Positions 46,983 to 58,970 of a stretch of DNA of 64,000 nucleotides are shown here, piece by piece (position 1 is the stretch's first letter; each line of letters begins with the position of its first letter). Below the pieces are notes generated by a model that was not told the origin of the DNA, did no database searches, and was given only the letters and a program-made list of their open reading frames with translations. The stretch spans positions 8,308,001-8,372,000 of the forward strand of contig OY720632.1 of NCBI GenBank assembly GCA_963169105.1, in the 5' to 3' direction. A program made the position numbers and the translations under genes. Source of the DNA: Ceriagrion tenellum (taxonomy: Eukaryota; Arthropoda; Insecta; Odonata; Coenagrionidae).

Positions 46983-47672
46983 GTGGTGCAAGAGAGGGAG
47001 GGGGTGGGTGTTGGCGGAGAGTTAAACAAACTGACGGAAATTCTAATAAAGAATGGATATGGAAGAAGAGAAATCAGGATGACCATCTCCCATAAATTAA
47101 GACAACAAGAATCGAGACAACTTGATGAAGAGAAGACCGAGGAGCGGAAAAAAGCCTTCCTGCCATATATCAGAGGAGTCATGGATAAAATATCCAGAAT
47201 ATTACGAAGGCATCAAATAAACACCATCTTTAAGCCAAGCACACAATTAAGGGATATTATCAGAAACGTGAAAGAAAAAGATAAAACGGAAACAGAGGGA
47301 GTATACCACTTGAACTGCAGCATATGTGACGAAGTATATGTCGGTGAAACTGGTTGAACAATAAGGAAAAGAATCAATGAGCACAGCACAGAAATTTGAC
47401 TGGGCTACGCCAATAAATCAGTGGTTGCAGAACATGCCGCCCTACACCACACCATTGACATCACTAACCCAAAAATTCTCACCAGAGAAAAACATTTCAA
47501 GATGAGAATCTTCCAGGAGGGCTTGGAATTTAAAAAGCATAGCAAGAATTTCAATAGAGACCAGGGACAAAGAATAAGTGAATCATGGCTACCAGTAATT
47601 TCCAGAAAGAAGAGCAACGTCCAGAAGACTCTCCACCAAAACCCACCCCCTCCCCCTCTTGCATCACCGTGA
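46983..47672 (+). pseudogene. PLE polyprotein C-terminus with GIY-YIG endonuclease
   Basis: The frame reads AFLPYIRGVMDKISRILRRH, INTIFKPSTQLRDIIRNVKE, then the GIY-YIG core GVYHLNCSICDEVYVGETG and, after a TGA at 47356-47358, IRKRINEHS, a second stop, and SVVAEHAALHHTID. This is the linker plus endonuclease that follows RT in Penelope-like elements and nicks target DNA. Two in-frame stops make it inactive. Its 5' end begins after RT, right beside the left repeat. Confidence 0.85.
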
Positions 47673-47712
47673 CGGTATAAATTGGTGCACAATAAAGGCA
47701 ATTAGGTCATTC

Positions 47713-47754
47713 AGCCCTGATGAGGTCTCCGGCAAAGGAGAAGAAACATTTGCT
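47713..47754 (+). ncRNA. Hammerhead-like ribozyme motif 5 (partly decayed)
   Basis: Plus strand: AGCC, core CTGATGA, stem II TCTCC/GGAGA, GAAA, then CATTTGCT in place of CGTTGGCT. The core is kept, but helix III and the first base pair of helix I are lost relative to motif 4. Confidence 0.6.
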
Positions 47755-47800
47755 TTTTTAAATCTTGACGCGGGTTATTCCAAAACCATCACTGCTTGAT

Positions 47801-50060
47801 GCTGGAAAGTAGGTGATTGTGAGCCAGTATAATCCTCCATACAGCTAAGTCAACCACTTTTTGAAAGATTGACTTATTTTTCATTTGAATGTTAGCCTAG
47901 ATTTTTACATGATGCATTTCATAATTTAAGGCACTTTTAAGCATATAAAAATGGCCAAATGATAACTTGAGTTGATTTCAACATCACTCAGTGCTACCTA
48001 TGTGATATTTCTTAAAAATCCTGAGAAGTTTTCCACCTATTCTAAAGCATCACGTTATTCTTGAGTGAAATGGCCACCTCATTCTTCATCACATGTTATC
48101 TAACGAGAATTCTGCAAAATATGCATTGAGAAGTGTTCCTAAAAACATAAAAATAATAGCAGGATTGACTAGTCAATCCGTATATTCAAGTAAACATAAA
48201 AAATTCTTCTCATAAAAAGTAGGCAAATTTGCCTTGCCTACATACTCTGACATCTCTACTTGAAAGCCATATTTTCTGTCGTGCATGAGGTCAAATGCAA
48301 CACTAATTCGCCTAGAACTTCGTCAAATATGCTGTAGTTTTGCTGTAATTAATCAATTTGTAATTGGCAATATCCGCCCTAAGAATAAAAATGCTAGATA
48401 AAACATATTTCCACAAGTACCGCAGATGGTGTAGCGGTTAGCGTCATGGATTCATACTGGTAAAGGTGGTAGCTTTTGCTCGCTGGCATCCTACAATTTT
48501 TTCCTTCTTCATATGCATGACCAGATAGAAATTTTTCCTCCGAGTTACATATCCTATCATAGGACTTCACCTCACTTTTTTTTCTCCTGACACCACAAAA
48601 TTTGCACTCCAGTTTGAATCTTTCATGGGTAAATGACCTCTCTGGGGGTTGGTGATGGACCGCTGATATACATCAATCTCTGTTTAAAGTTCGTAATCTA
48701 ACTTACACATACACCAGCTGTTTCATTTACCAACATTTCCATCATTCTGAGGAGATAAAGGCAGCATAAAATGAGATCCAGAACTTGATGTGTAGTCTCC
48801 TTTGCTGAGTTCAGTTTAAGCATGAATTATAGGATATTCATCCTTAAACTCAACAATTGCATTCAAGTATACTGAATAATATTAGCATCAATGCCTTCCT
48901 TGGCATTTCCCCGTACCTCCCGTACTTCTCATTGAAGACTGGTATTTTTGTCGACCGAGTCTTATTGCTTTATGCTTGCATTGCATTACTTTTCCCATCT
49001 CTCAGCCGGGGATAACAAGTTTAAGTAAAATTGAAGAACTTGCTCTACACGCAAAGGATGAGTATTCACTCACTCCATTAAAAATTGTATCTAACATTCC
49101 TGTTGTATTATTTAAACAAGTGGGCTCGAAATATTGCTCACCTCACCCCTTCACATTCACTTCAATCCACGCATTCCCAGGGGTACCACAAGATTTTGAA
49201 GAGGCTAATTGCGATGTCTAACCATCTTATCAAATCCACAGACTATTTAGAATAATAAATTTCAAATATCCGTGATGAAATAATTGAAATTTACCATCAC
49301 ATCACTTTTCTTGATACACTTATGCATCATTATTCTCAATTCGTATGCATCAAAATGTCATCTGCTAAGTCGTATAAGTGTTGAAAATAAAATAAAAAAC
49401 TCAACAGATAGGTACATGAAAACAATATGCTTTTTTACAATGTTGAGTTGAGGTGAACAATCATTATAGGAATTAAAATGTTTTCCCAGCTCAGGTAGCT
49501 GTTATATGCTCATATAGGTATACATAACAAACATCACCAGACTTTCCTAAACTGAAATCCTCTTCATAAAATCTCAAATAATCAGAGAGTTATCTATCAG
49601 CTGACAAATGCAGAACAAAATGAAGTATAATAATACTATCTGAAGACAGCATTGAATAAAATTTAGTTGGAAGCTTCATTGAAAATATTCTTTCATGCAC
49701 CAGACTCGCGGCATCCATGGTGAAGGTCTCAGCAGTCTCAGCTGTTTGTGAATAACATAAACATTGCTCATTATTGGCTGCCTTAATTTCCAATTACTGT
49801 ACCGAAAGGTTTCAATACAGTAAGGGGCGTGGTTAATAATAGCATTACAGACCTGACGACTTGAATTTCTGCACCGTATTCAGAATCGCTTCCGACACTA
49901 TTCTGGAGCAAGGCATAGCGTTCGCCAGAAATAGCATCGCTCGATTCAGAATAGCAGCCATAGTTTCTGAGATCTCTGAGTTTTTCCAAAAATATTAACC
50001 TAAAGAATGGTGACTGTGCATGAGTATAAATCTTACCATTCATTAGAATGCTAACTTTAC
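47801..50060. other. Intron sequence with one tRNA-like site
   Basis: AT-rich. GCAGATGGTGTAGCGGTTAG at 48422 looks like a tRNA 5' half (box A); the 3' half is poor. The minus ORFs at 49590-49793 and 49783-50073 do not fit the dynein frame and are taken as intron. Confidence 0.4.
48421..48495 (+). other. tRNA-like fragment (possible SINE head)
   Basis: It has a box A-like TGGTGTAGCGG and a D-arm-like GCGGTTAGCG. The expected box B is replaced by GCTCGCTGGCATCC. Probably a decayed tRNA or tRNA-derived SINE head. Confidence 0.35.
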
Positions 50061-50289
50061 CTGCGTCATCCACTTCTCGGCTCTATTCCCAAAATCTTTA
50101 ATACTGATAGCTGTCGTTAAAGGAATCTCTTCTCCTTCTAGGCTTAACAGCGATGCAATATTCATTTCATCATCAAAATTCAAATCATATATTCCAGCAA
50201 AGCACTTCCTGAGGTATGGCTTAATCAATTTCGGATCATTCACATGTGTCAGAATATCCATCATTTCTTCATTAGATATAAAAAAAAAT
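50061..50289 (-). CDS. Dynein heavy chain exon (linker, FFxxSNEEM motif)
   Basis: Seventy-six codons follow one completing base. FFFISNEEMMDIL, KPYLRKCFAGIYDL, LEGEEIPL and AEKWMTQ match the dynein linker signature RFYFLSNDELLEIL, QPHLKKCFEGI, EGE.V and VE.WL. The acceptor is TTTCAG and the donor GTAAAG; the exon ends in phase 0. This is one of the most recognisable exons and fixes the family. Confidence 0.95.
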
Positions 50290-51446
50290 CTGAAATGGCA
50301 ATGCATTCATCAATGAATCACCAATGAATCTCTTTATGATGAAAATGTATTTAAATTTATACAAGTTGAACCAGCACAATATTTGCACAATATTTTTTTA
50401 TAAATAATATGAACATTTAGAAATAGCATCTCTGAATTACTATTAGTTATATGAATTTTTCATTCTTACTTTTAACTTAGATTCTATAAAATTGAATTCA
50501 TTGATTAAATAATTCAGTGATAAAAAACCGATCCACCTTCAAAACCAACATGACTCAAAACAGCATAGGTGGAGGTATAACTGTACTCATTACACCTACA
50601 AGGATGTATGGACAGAAACAGACAAAAGGTAGTGGGGCTTCATGACATGAGTGAAGCTGGATGCCAACACTCACTTTACTACAAGTGATGTAATATTTGC
50701 AACAAAGTTCAAGGAGAGGTTCTTTTTAACTAATTTGGAGCCAGAACAGGGAGCTGTGTACTCATGATCACCAATCCCTAGGTGAGGTGTGAATCCCAAG
50801 AGAATTTAACACACGACATTCACAGGGAAAGTACTAAATCATTTATTTTGTTAACATAAGGGTTACAATAAAAAAACTGAATGTTTTCCAGAGCCCCATA
50901 TTTATTTTGATGAGTACTCCCATATTCCTTTTGAACAAGTTAATATGTATAATTCCATATCCTGAACAAATATTTACATTTATTATGTCATATAATTTTG
51001 GTACCTACTTTGCAGTTTTGCATTGGAATGATCATTATGTAGAAATGTCTGTATTAAACATCACCAGCGAATAACAGAACTTTAAAGCCACATATGGTGT
51101 TCATACTAGTGATCAGCTGCATTATTGTTGTTATTTAAGTACTTGGCAATTGTTAAGTTAATTTTTTATATGGTCAACAACATTTACTCATGCATTCAGA
51201 TGTCTTATTTTTTTGTTGAAAAGTATTGTGCACTGCCATTGCTAGATAATGACTCTTTTGTTTTGCCAAACTTATTCAAATATCCAATGAAGATGTCAGT
51301 CAGTCTATCCTCTTTAATGTGATCCTCCTCATATGGAAGTGCCAAAATTTTGGTCCCTTCAGTTTCAATTTACAGAGGTTTTACTGTAATACTCAAAAAA
51401 ACACCACCCAAATATTTCTTCATCATATGCATAAGAAGGAAATTAC
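50290..51446. other. Intron sequence, nothing recognised
   Basis: AT-rich intron between two linker exons. Confidence 0.5.
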
Positions 51447-51622
51447 CGAGGGAATGAAAGACACGCCTCCTGGATGTATTCCGTCATACTGGCAGTGATA
51501 CTGCAAAGGCTTTCATACATCATTTGAGAATCCTTAAGTAGCTGAGATTGACCAGCAAATTTGGTGACATATGGAGTAGCCGAAATGTCTTTGATAGTAT
51601 TCCTCACAAAGGAATCAGCTGC
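51447..51622 (-). CDS. Dynein heavy chain exon (linker, ends FPR)
   Basis: Fifty-eight whole codons start AADSFVRNTIKDI and end EYIQEACLSFP, with CG left over to form Arg with the next exon. In dyneins this stretch is L..I...L..YLE.KR..FPRFYFLS, and the FPR junction fits exactly. The middle (SATPYVTKFAGQ) is poorly conserved relative to familiar dyneins. The acceptor is TTTTAG and the donor GTAATT. The assignment rests on the frame match to both neighbours and on the closing FPR motif. Confidence 0.87.
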
Positions 51623-52448
51623 CTAAAACAAAAATCATAGGCAAAGATCAGGATATCATTTTCAAAGAGGCACTCATATTAAATAGATATGGCATGGAAC
51701 AGTGATGATGAATACAAGAATATTTTTGTATGATAAATGGTAAACCCCATGAGTGATGTATGTGATGGTAGCTGTACTTCAGTTACTACTACTCCCTATG
51801 CAGCAAACTATCCCTCACTACAGCCACAGTTTTATTGTAGAGTTCCCAATCACTTAGCACCTAAAAGCTTAAAAATATTAGGTTATATGCAGAGTGGCTG
51901 GTTTCTGAAAATGGAATAACCTCGAAGTACCTATGCTGAAGATGGAAACCAAGGTCCGATTCTTCATAAAGGTGAACCATCACAGCTAAGCAATCTTTGC
52001 AACTCACAGATGTACACATATCTGCAGTTTTGCAACAAATTTAACATCCTCCAATTATGCTCTCAGATTCATATCTGTCCTTGAAATTAATTTTTAAGAA
52101 ATTATTTTTCTTGAAGGGATTATGTAGCAAGGTTCCAAATGAGCAGTAGTAGTAAGTAGCCTCCTGAAGCCCAAGTTTGCCACAATATAAAATGGCTGCA
52201 GATCCAAGCGTATCAATTTTGCAATTAACTGTGTAATACGTGTTATGTTTTGAGCTCTTTGATATGAAATAAGGACAATCAGTCGCCAAAGTGGAAGCAG
52301 TTGGAGAAGATGGACTTTCCAGATAGCTGCTGGCACATTGGACTTTAAGGTTAGAGAGTGGCATTGATGGATTTTCAGCAGGTAATGTTTCAGCTGTAGT
52401 TGCAACTTTACCAGTTGTAAGGAAATCACACTCAACAACAGACAGACA

Positions 52449-52621
52449 CATGGGCGTAACCAGGAGTGAAATGCTAGGGAGGGATTGGGGGGGGGGGGGG
52501 GGGGAGGAGGGGCGAGGACACCCATCTGTAGTTGTAGATATATGCCAAGGGGGATTTGGTATGAAATGTCACATCAAGAGAGGCAGCTGCCTTCTCCTGC
52601 CTCCCCTTGGCTACGCCCATG
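52449..52621. mobile_element. Small MITE with a poly-G run
   Basis: The inverted ends are CATGGGCGTAACCAGG and, from the other side, CATGGGCGTAGCCAAGG, 173 bp apart. The interior has 18 consecutive G at 52487-52504. A clear target duplication was not seen. The flanking 51623-52448 is ordinary intron. Confidence 0.7.
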
Positions 52622-53185
52622 ACTGGACATGCATGCAAATGAAAGGGAAAAACCTTTACGAATTTTATAAATTATACTAGCGGACCCAACAAATGTTGTC
52701 CAGCCCAAACTTTGGCTTGCCAGCTATTAGCGGGGTCAGCAAACGTTCTTTCGAGACTCGAATTTTCGATAAACTAAACTCTAAGTGACATTTGACATGG
52801 AGTTTGACACTTCAATCTTTTCGTTTTGTCAAAACAACGCCAAGCTATGATGCAAGTGCGACGACTCACGCATGTATTGATGTGTACGTCAAATAACACA
52901 GAATTCAACATCAGCGCCACCTATGGTACACACACATAACTATAAATTATTCTCAGATGGTCAATAATTCATGAACTTCTGAGAAGGTTTTAACAGTCAA
53001 TTATTCATAAAATTAGGTTTTTTTCCTTTTAAAAATATTGGGGGAGAGTGTGGGGGGTGAAATTTTAGGGTTATGGTACCAACACCATCTACCACCTCGA
53101 GAGGGCAACGGGCTTCTCGATTTTGACCACCGACGATTGCACGACTGGAAACGATGACCTTGTGAAACCGACTTGTCTTGACAAA

Positions 53186-53740
53186 CCCTAGATGGCTAAG
53201 TACAGCTTATCACCCGTCGATATGCTGTTGGGAGAAACAGCATGGACGGCCATATGAGGAGTTGACTCCTCGAAGATCTTGTCAGCGAGCTCTGACAGCT
53301 TGTCTAGGGATAACTCCGCCTGGGCAGTCAGGATTCCTTGGACGCGCGGGGGCAATTGCCTCAGCCACAGGTGCCGGAAGAGCTCAAGAAGAGCGGTCTT
53401 ACCGGCGAGGGAGTGAAGATGCCGCAAGAATTGGGAAGGCTTGTGATTGCAGAGGTCCTCGTCTGACAGTAACTGGCAAACGTGCTGCTCCTCAGAGGCT
53501 GACAGACATTCTATAAGGTTCGATCGTAGAGTCGAATAAGGATTCCGAGACGGAGGATTCGTGATTATGTCCTCAACCTCACAAGCCACACGAGAATCTA
53601 AATGAGGTAACGTAATGGAACTTTGTTCCCTCGCTTGTGATCTCCGACAGTATGAACTGAGACTCTGCCTGTGAAAACCAAAGACTCAGTTTCTCAGGCC
53701 AAAATGGTGGTAGTCTCATGGCGACACAACAAACCACAGG
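53186..53740 (-). pseudogene. Ty3/gypsy gag remnant B
   Basis: On the minus strand AMRLPPFWPEKLSLWFSQAE and FILSEITSEGTKFHYV begin the Gag of a gypsy-group element. After a frameshift near 53590 follow CEVEDIITNPPSRNPYSTLR, ECLSASEEQHVCQLL, KPSQFLRHLHSLAG and FRHLWLRQLPPRVQGIL. This capsid domain pattern is common in arthropod gypsy elements. Gag is cut at about 53186 and pol is absent. Confidence 0.85.
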
Positions 53741-53885
53741 CGAGTTCTGCTCGGTGTCTGCGTAGCTGCGTCTTGAATCATAATCATTTAGTTACTGATG
53801 GAGCAGGGCGTTTTCTTCACGGAAGCGTTGAAGCTCGTCGTCACGCGGAAAAACCATTTTCACCAAATGTTGACTGTTTATTCTC

Positions 53886-54068
53886 CTTGTTGGGGTCACC
53901 AATGTGGAGATGGGTAAGTGAGGAGATCTCCATGTAATCAAATCAATTTATTAGAGCCTTTATCAATATCCACTACAATCTCAGTCCTCTGACTTAGTTA
54001 CATAATCATCAACAAATCAGCAAGGCCTCCTTGGCAACAATATAGAAGATGATGGCACCATTTACGGT
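53886..54068 (-). repeat. Gypsy B primer-binding site and LTR end
   Basis: Upstream of gag on the minus strand lies TTGGTGACCCCAACAAGG (53902-53885), a typical gypsy primer-binding site, directly after CTCCACA, which would close the 5' LTR at 53903. An AATAAA lies inside this LTR at about 53947-53952. The outer LTR limit is uncertain (about 54068). Confidence 0.6.
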
Positions 54069-55221
54069 CCTCACCAAAATGTCAAAAAAATTTCCTAGAA
54101 CCCGATCGCAGCACCACCTACCAGGTCCATTTGTGAATCTAAACCATTCAGGAACCCACTCAAATACACACAAAAAATTTCATCAAAATCGGTCCAGTCG
54201 TTTAGGAGGAATTCAGTGACATACACACGTACAGAAGAACTATACATATAAAGATAAGCTGATTTAAACATTCTTTTAGTCACCGAGTTCCATTTCTCTC
54301 GGCCATTCTCACTCTATTCCATTCTCTCCACTCCTTTACTGGTGGCAATGCAAAATATTTCTTTTTATGAGGTATCCCTTTAACACTTTCAGTGTGGGCG
54401 TAAATTTCGAGTTCATATTCAGTGGCAAAATTCTTTTTTCGCTAGTTTCAAGTTGAATTGACTGATTACCGTACCATTAAGTCCTATAATCAAATTTCTG
54501 TTAAAATTTCTTATTTGATTAAAAAAATTTTTCTTGACTGCTTAAGCAGTCATTCGCCATAGCTTATATGGGTACTTAGGCAACCCGCATTACACATAGG
54601 TTTTTCCTATAGCTGTCTAGCTCGGATGTGATTATCTGCAAAATATTATTAATTTCGTAAAGAGAAATGTATTTGAGTATGACCGATTAAGATTTTAGCC
54701 CAACCGTAATTATAATAGACTCGAATATAAAATGAATGATACTTATTGGTCTTCCTAACAATACCTATCGAAATATTGTATTTCTTGAATTGTGGAACTA
54801 ACTTCCAGCGAAATCATTGCTTCCTAATTATTTGGCATCTATAAAAGACAGAGAAGAAACACAAAAGAAATACCAAATGTTCACTTATTCTTACTAAACA
54901 TTGTTTATTTATCGCAAAAGGCATCAATACAATAAAAGAACAACAGCAACAATATTTGTTTTTTAAATATTGACCCATGATAACACTTCTAAATAATAAC
55001 AAATATATAAAAATTTAATATTAAAAAAGTGATTAATATTATTTCATGTATTACATATACTTTGTTTTACACTGCGGACACGGCACTTAGTTTTACAAAT
55101 AATTTTCACAATAATATCCGTATTACGGAGCGAATGGTAGTTGACAAAAAATACAGTTTTACAATTCATTCACATTTACAGCGTGCATGTAAATTAAACC
55201 TTAAATTAACATTTTTAAGAA

Positions 55222-57188
55222 TTAAATTTCTTGATGGAAATCCATAAAACATGGCCTAAGGCAGAGCCCTGGCTGATCAGGACAGTCTGGGCAATACGTT
55301 TTGATACTTTTCTTTAGCCCACTTTTGTAGCAAACGCGACATTGCTTCTGCTGTCTCTTGTTCCCCACACCCATTGAAAGGATGTCCAGGAAGTGCATTT
55401 ACGTGGATCTAGGGGTTGAGGGTGGTGAACTACGGGAGGGAATTTCTGGCAAGAGTGATTTGATTATTTCTAATCGGTAGTCGTAGTGAAAATTTTTGTC
55501 CGCTGTGATGGCAGTACCAAATATAGCTGTTGATTAGTAGCAACTGGAATATATGTATTCCAAGCTTTTTGTACCATTTCATGGTTTTGCGTTTGCAAGG
55601 GTAGTAAGCCATTAATTGATCGAAGTGATCAATACCTCCCATGAAACAATTATATTTTACCACTACCTCCGGCTTCGATCGTACTACCCCACGACGGTTC
55701 TGCACATCGAGAAGTTGGCTGCCAAACTCTGTGCTAATTATAAATAAATCACGCTTGTCTCTCCACTTGAGAATGCAAACCCACTTTTCATTCCAGGCGT
55801 GTGTAACCTCACCTTTGTTTATCTTTTTAGATAGCACAACTGTAGGGTTACCTTTTCTGTTGGCTCTTAGAGTCCCAGTACAATATACTTTATCATCCAG
55901 GAGTTCTTCGGCCAGTTTCACACTTGAGTAAAAGTTATCAAGGTACATGGAATCTCCAATTCCCTTGAACCTTTCCAACAATTTGTGAACTACTCTGTTC
56001 ACGTGCCCTGAACCACCAACCTCCTTATCCCCAGATCCAGTATAAATTATCATCCTCAGCACTAACCCAGATGGTTCTGTCAACATATAAATCTTTATGC
56101 CATACTTATGCTGTTTTCCAGGCATATATTGGGGAAAGACAAGGCCCTCTCCGCAATATCATTGACTCATCTAGGCTTAGTTCTTTGCTGGGAGAGTAGA
56201 CGTTGTCCATATTTTTATGAAAAATATCAATAAGTGGCCTAATTTTATGAAGACGGTCCTCAAAAGGAGGCTCATTTTCCGTGGGCATTTTGGTAAAATG
56301 AAGGGCCTGCAAAATACCCTGAAAGCGATCATGGGTCATGAATGCTGAAATACATTTTATATTGAAAAGATTCCCTTTCCTCCAATAATCACTCAAATGA
56401 TTGATTTTAAAAGTCCCCATGTGGAAGAGGAGACTGAGGAACACTTCCAACTCCTCCTTCGTCAAATTTTTCCACTGAGCAATACGAGCTCGTAGTCCCG
56501 GGTTTTGCAAAAGTATCTGCTCAGTCTGTCGATTCGTTTCCTCAACAATGAGGTCGTAAAATTCACGGGTGGCCAAAAGATCAAAATAAGCCTTTGGACT
56601 ATTGCCCTCCAGAGCAGTCTTCAACCCAGGAAAACCCGAGAAAATAATGGGAGGGTTGGCTGGCTGGTCGGCTCCCCAAGTAACGGGTCCTTCGGCAACG
56701 GAAAGCAAAAACGGAGTTTGAGGTGGACAAGACCTCACGTATCCCTGAGACATGCTCTCCTTCATCTCTATCTGCACTTTCCTCGCTGTCTTCTGATTCT
56801 TCTCCACTCCAATCCATTGACGAATCCTCGTCATCTGTAGACAGCCCCTCTAATAGTAGCTCCTCAATTTCTTCATCCTCAACTCCATCTCGCCCCTTCT
56901 GTGCCAGTCTTTTCTTCTTTGGGAGTGTACCTATGTCGCAAGTGTAAAGCACTTCATGTAAGTAGTGTTACCAGTAAATAATTCAATACCTCTTCTTTTA
57001 ATTGTAAAAATAAAATTAAATAACAGTATAACTTGCATTGCCTAAAAGCCGTCGCAAGGTGTGGAGTAGGGGATAGGCAACATGGCAAGGATGATATAGT
57101 TTTAGGTGGTATATTCCAAGAGCTTACCTGATGTAGAAGGCCCAGGGTTTTCTTCCAAATGTTGACTGACTCTGTGCTGTCCAGCCAT
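55222..57188 (-). pseudogene. piggyBac transposase C, two exons, recently broken
   Basis: Exon 1 (57128-57188) starts MAGQHRVSQHLEENPGPSTS and has a GTAAGC donor; exon 2 starts at 56930 after ATAG, and G|GT joins as Gly. An acidic N-terminus (EDEEIEELLLEGLSTDDED) precedes the DDE domain: ELSLDESMILRRG (first Asp), MYLDNFYSSVKLAEELL (second) and CFMGGIDHFDQL (third). The Cys-rich end has QCRVCYKSG and YCPDCPDQPGLCLRPC, finishing at 55222. Lesions: a frame change between about 56700 and 56740, one base extra at about 56134, and a stop plus frame change near 55430. The catalytic residues are kept. Confidence 0.9.
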
Positions 57189-58181
57189 TCCTAAGAAATG
57201 AAAAAATAATCAATTTAACTTGTGCATAAAAAGTAAACTAGTAAAAAGAATTCCACGGCATTTCCGAGGTTTTATGCATTCTCCTTTGAGCAGTCTTGTG
57301 GGCCGCATGTGTAAATTGGCATGGCTATGTGGGAAGCAAATACCGGTATATCCACAGGATAATAAAATAAATTAATAATTAATGCCCCAAAGTTAAGCAA
57401 TTTACTATCTCCATAAGGACTCTCATTATCTAAAGTGTTAAAGTAATTTACAGGTAATAGTTGTACAGGTCGCATGAAATTGTTTCTGGAGCTGCAGGTT
57501 GACCTTTGCTTGACCTTGACCTGCGTATTGCATTAAATTATCTAAATTCTGAGAGACATTTTCCTTTGTATTCGTTAGCTTGGGATGACGATGGTGTCGC
57601 TGACTATCCTGATAACAGCTACAATCTCAATGGTTGAACTGTATCACTTGCTAGATGGCTAGCGGTAATGTTGAAACCAAAGGCAAATGTGTCTGCATGA
57701 GGAACACGATACGGACTACAAGTAAATTTTAACTGTGCATAAGCAGCCAACAAATTAATTGAAATTATTTATCATCAAAATATTTTCTATTTATAAAATG
57801 CTCAATCACACTATGAATCACATATTTGGCCATTACGAGATGGTCGAGAAATTATACTGAACACATTTGCACATTTCCACTCAGAAACCATCAATAAAAC
57901 AAAAAAGTGCATAAAAATAAAAAAAAATACCTTCAGAGAATAATCCAAATCCGAGAATGAAGGAAAGATAAAATTTTTGCCTCAGTCTCCGGCAATGACG
58001 TCCTTAAAAAGAACAAACCCAACATTACAAATAAGAAAAAATACACTCTAAAAAAATTGTTTGCTAGTTCAACCAATAAAATGCCATATCATGCAAATAA
58101 TTTTAACAAAAATACCCATTTCAGATTCATAATCCGCATTTGCATTTATATTACAACAATATACAATTAAAAAAATCAATA

Positions 58182-58970
58182 CAGTTGAGCATCCCTAATC
58201 CGGAAATCCCTAATTCGGGAACACCCGTAATCCGGAAATATTTCCAAGGCGTACTTCGCGGAAAACAAACTTTTTTGCTGAATCATTTACTTCATAATTA
58301 CTGAAACTGTTCTAACAAAAACCATTCTAACAAAAATTCTCCCATTCAAGAACGAGTATCAGAAATTTTTTTTCATACAATATTGTCTATATTACTTATT
58401 GTGCGCAATGAAGGTGTTTATTCAGCAAATTGAAGACATCACTACATTGTACGTCGTTTCCGAGACGCAAGTGTGTGACGTTACGGAGTGGACAGTGTCT
58501 TACCTTGCATGGCACGCATGTTTGCTTTGTACCGAGAGTTGACGGCGCAACGTGAACAGCAGACAGCTCATTGAATCGTATTAAACACAGTGGAATAAGG
58601 ATTGCAAGGAAAATTGGAAGCGATGAAAAATTTTTACTTATCTACTGTATATACTCTTTGATGTCCAGCAACATGTTTATATGTTATGCGCATTCCTTTC
58701 ACTCAGCCGTTTTGCGAGACTAACGGTTGACTGATTTTGTTTTTGTGAATTTAGAAGAAGTTTATTTCTTTTTTTTTCGAATTACTTGTCGAATTATACA
58801 GAATTCATTCAAACTTAATTGAAGTTGTTATAATTTATCGAATTCCCGCATTAATAATATCGGGGACCCCATAATTATGCTGGTTACTACCACAGCACCC
58901 GTAGTCCGGCAAAATCCCTAATCCGGCATCGCTCGAGTCCCGACCGTGCCGGATTAAAGGTGCTCAACTG
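58182..58970. mobile_element. Tigger/pogo-like MITE nested in piggyBac C
   Basis: TA at 58180-58181 and 58971-58972 flanks inverted ends CAGTTGAGCATCCCTAATCC and, from the right, CAGTTGAGCACCTTTAATCC, 18 of 20 identical. TA duplication and CAGT ends are typical of pogo/Tigger elements. The 789-bp interior has no transposase. Confidence 0.88.

Larger units (their letters stand above)
46851..47800 (+). mobile_element. Penelope-like element remnant with inverted terminal repeats
   Basis: An ORF with a GIY-YIG endonuclease (46983-47672) lies between inverted repeats of about 130 bp: 46851-46981 and 47669-47800 (the right copy reads AATTAGGTCATTCAGCCCTG). Penelope-like elements are known to carry terminal repeats in direct or inverted order and hammerhead ribozymes in them; each repeat here has such a motif. 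The reverse transcriptase is missing. Confidence 0.82.
52680..54265. repeat. Dispersed repeat interrupted by a gypsy insertion
   Basis: The left end ACTAGCGGACCCAACAAATG and the right end ATCGGTCCAGTCGTTTAGGA then GACATACACACGTACAG are the two ends of a repeat type I associate with arthropod retroposons. The gypsy fragment 53186-54068 lies between them. The exact family is not certain. Confidence 0.5.

Noticed and set aside
3048..47800. An active retrotransposon with intact frames
   Set aside because: Every retroelement seen has stops, frameshifts or missing domains.
49590..50073. Two minus-strand ORFs next to a dynein exon taken as coding
   Set aside because: They are in other frames than the exon, have no dynein motifs, and the exons on both sides join perfectly without them.
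52094..52525. ORF with a proline run
   Set aside because: The prolines are the complement of the poly-G run in a MITE; the rest looks like intron.
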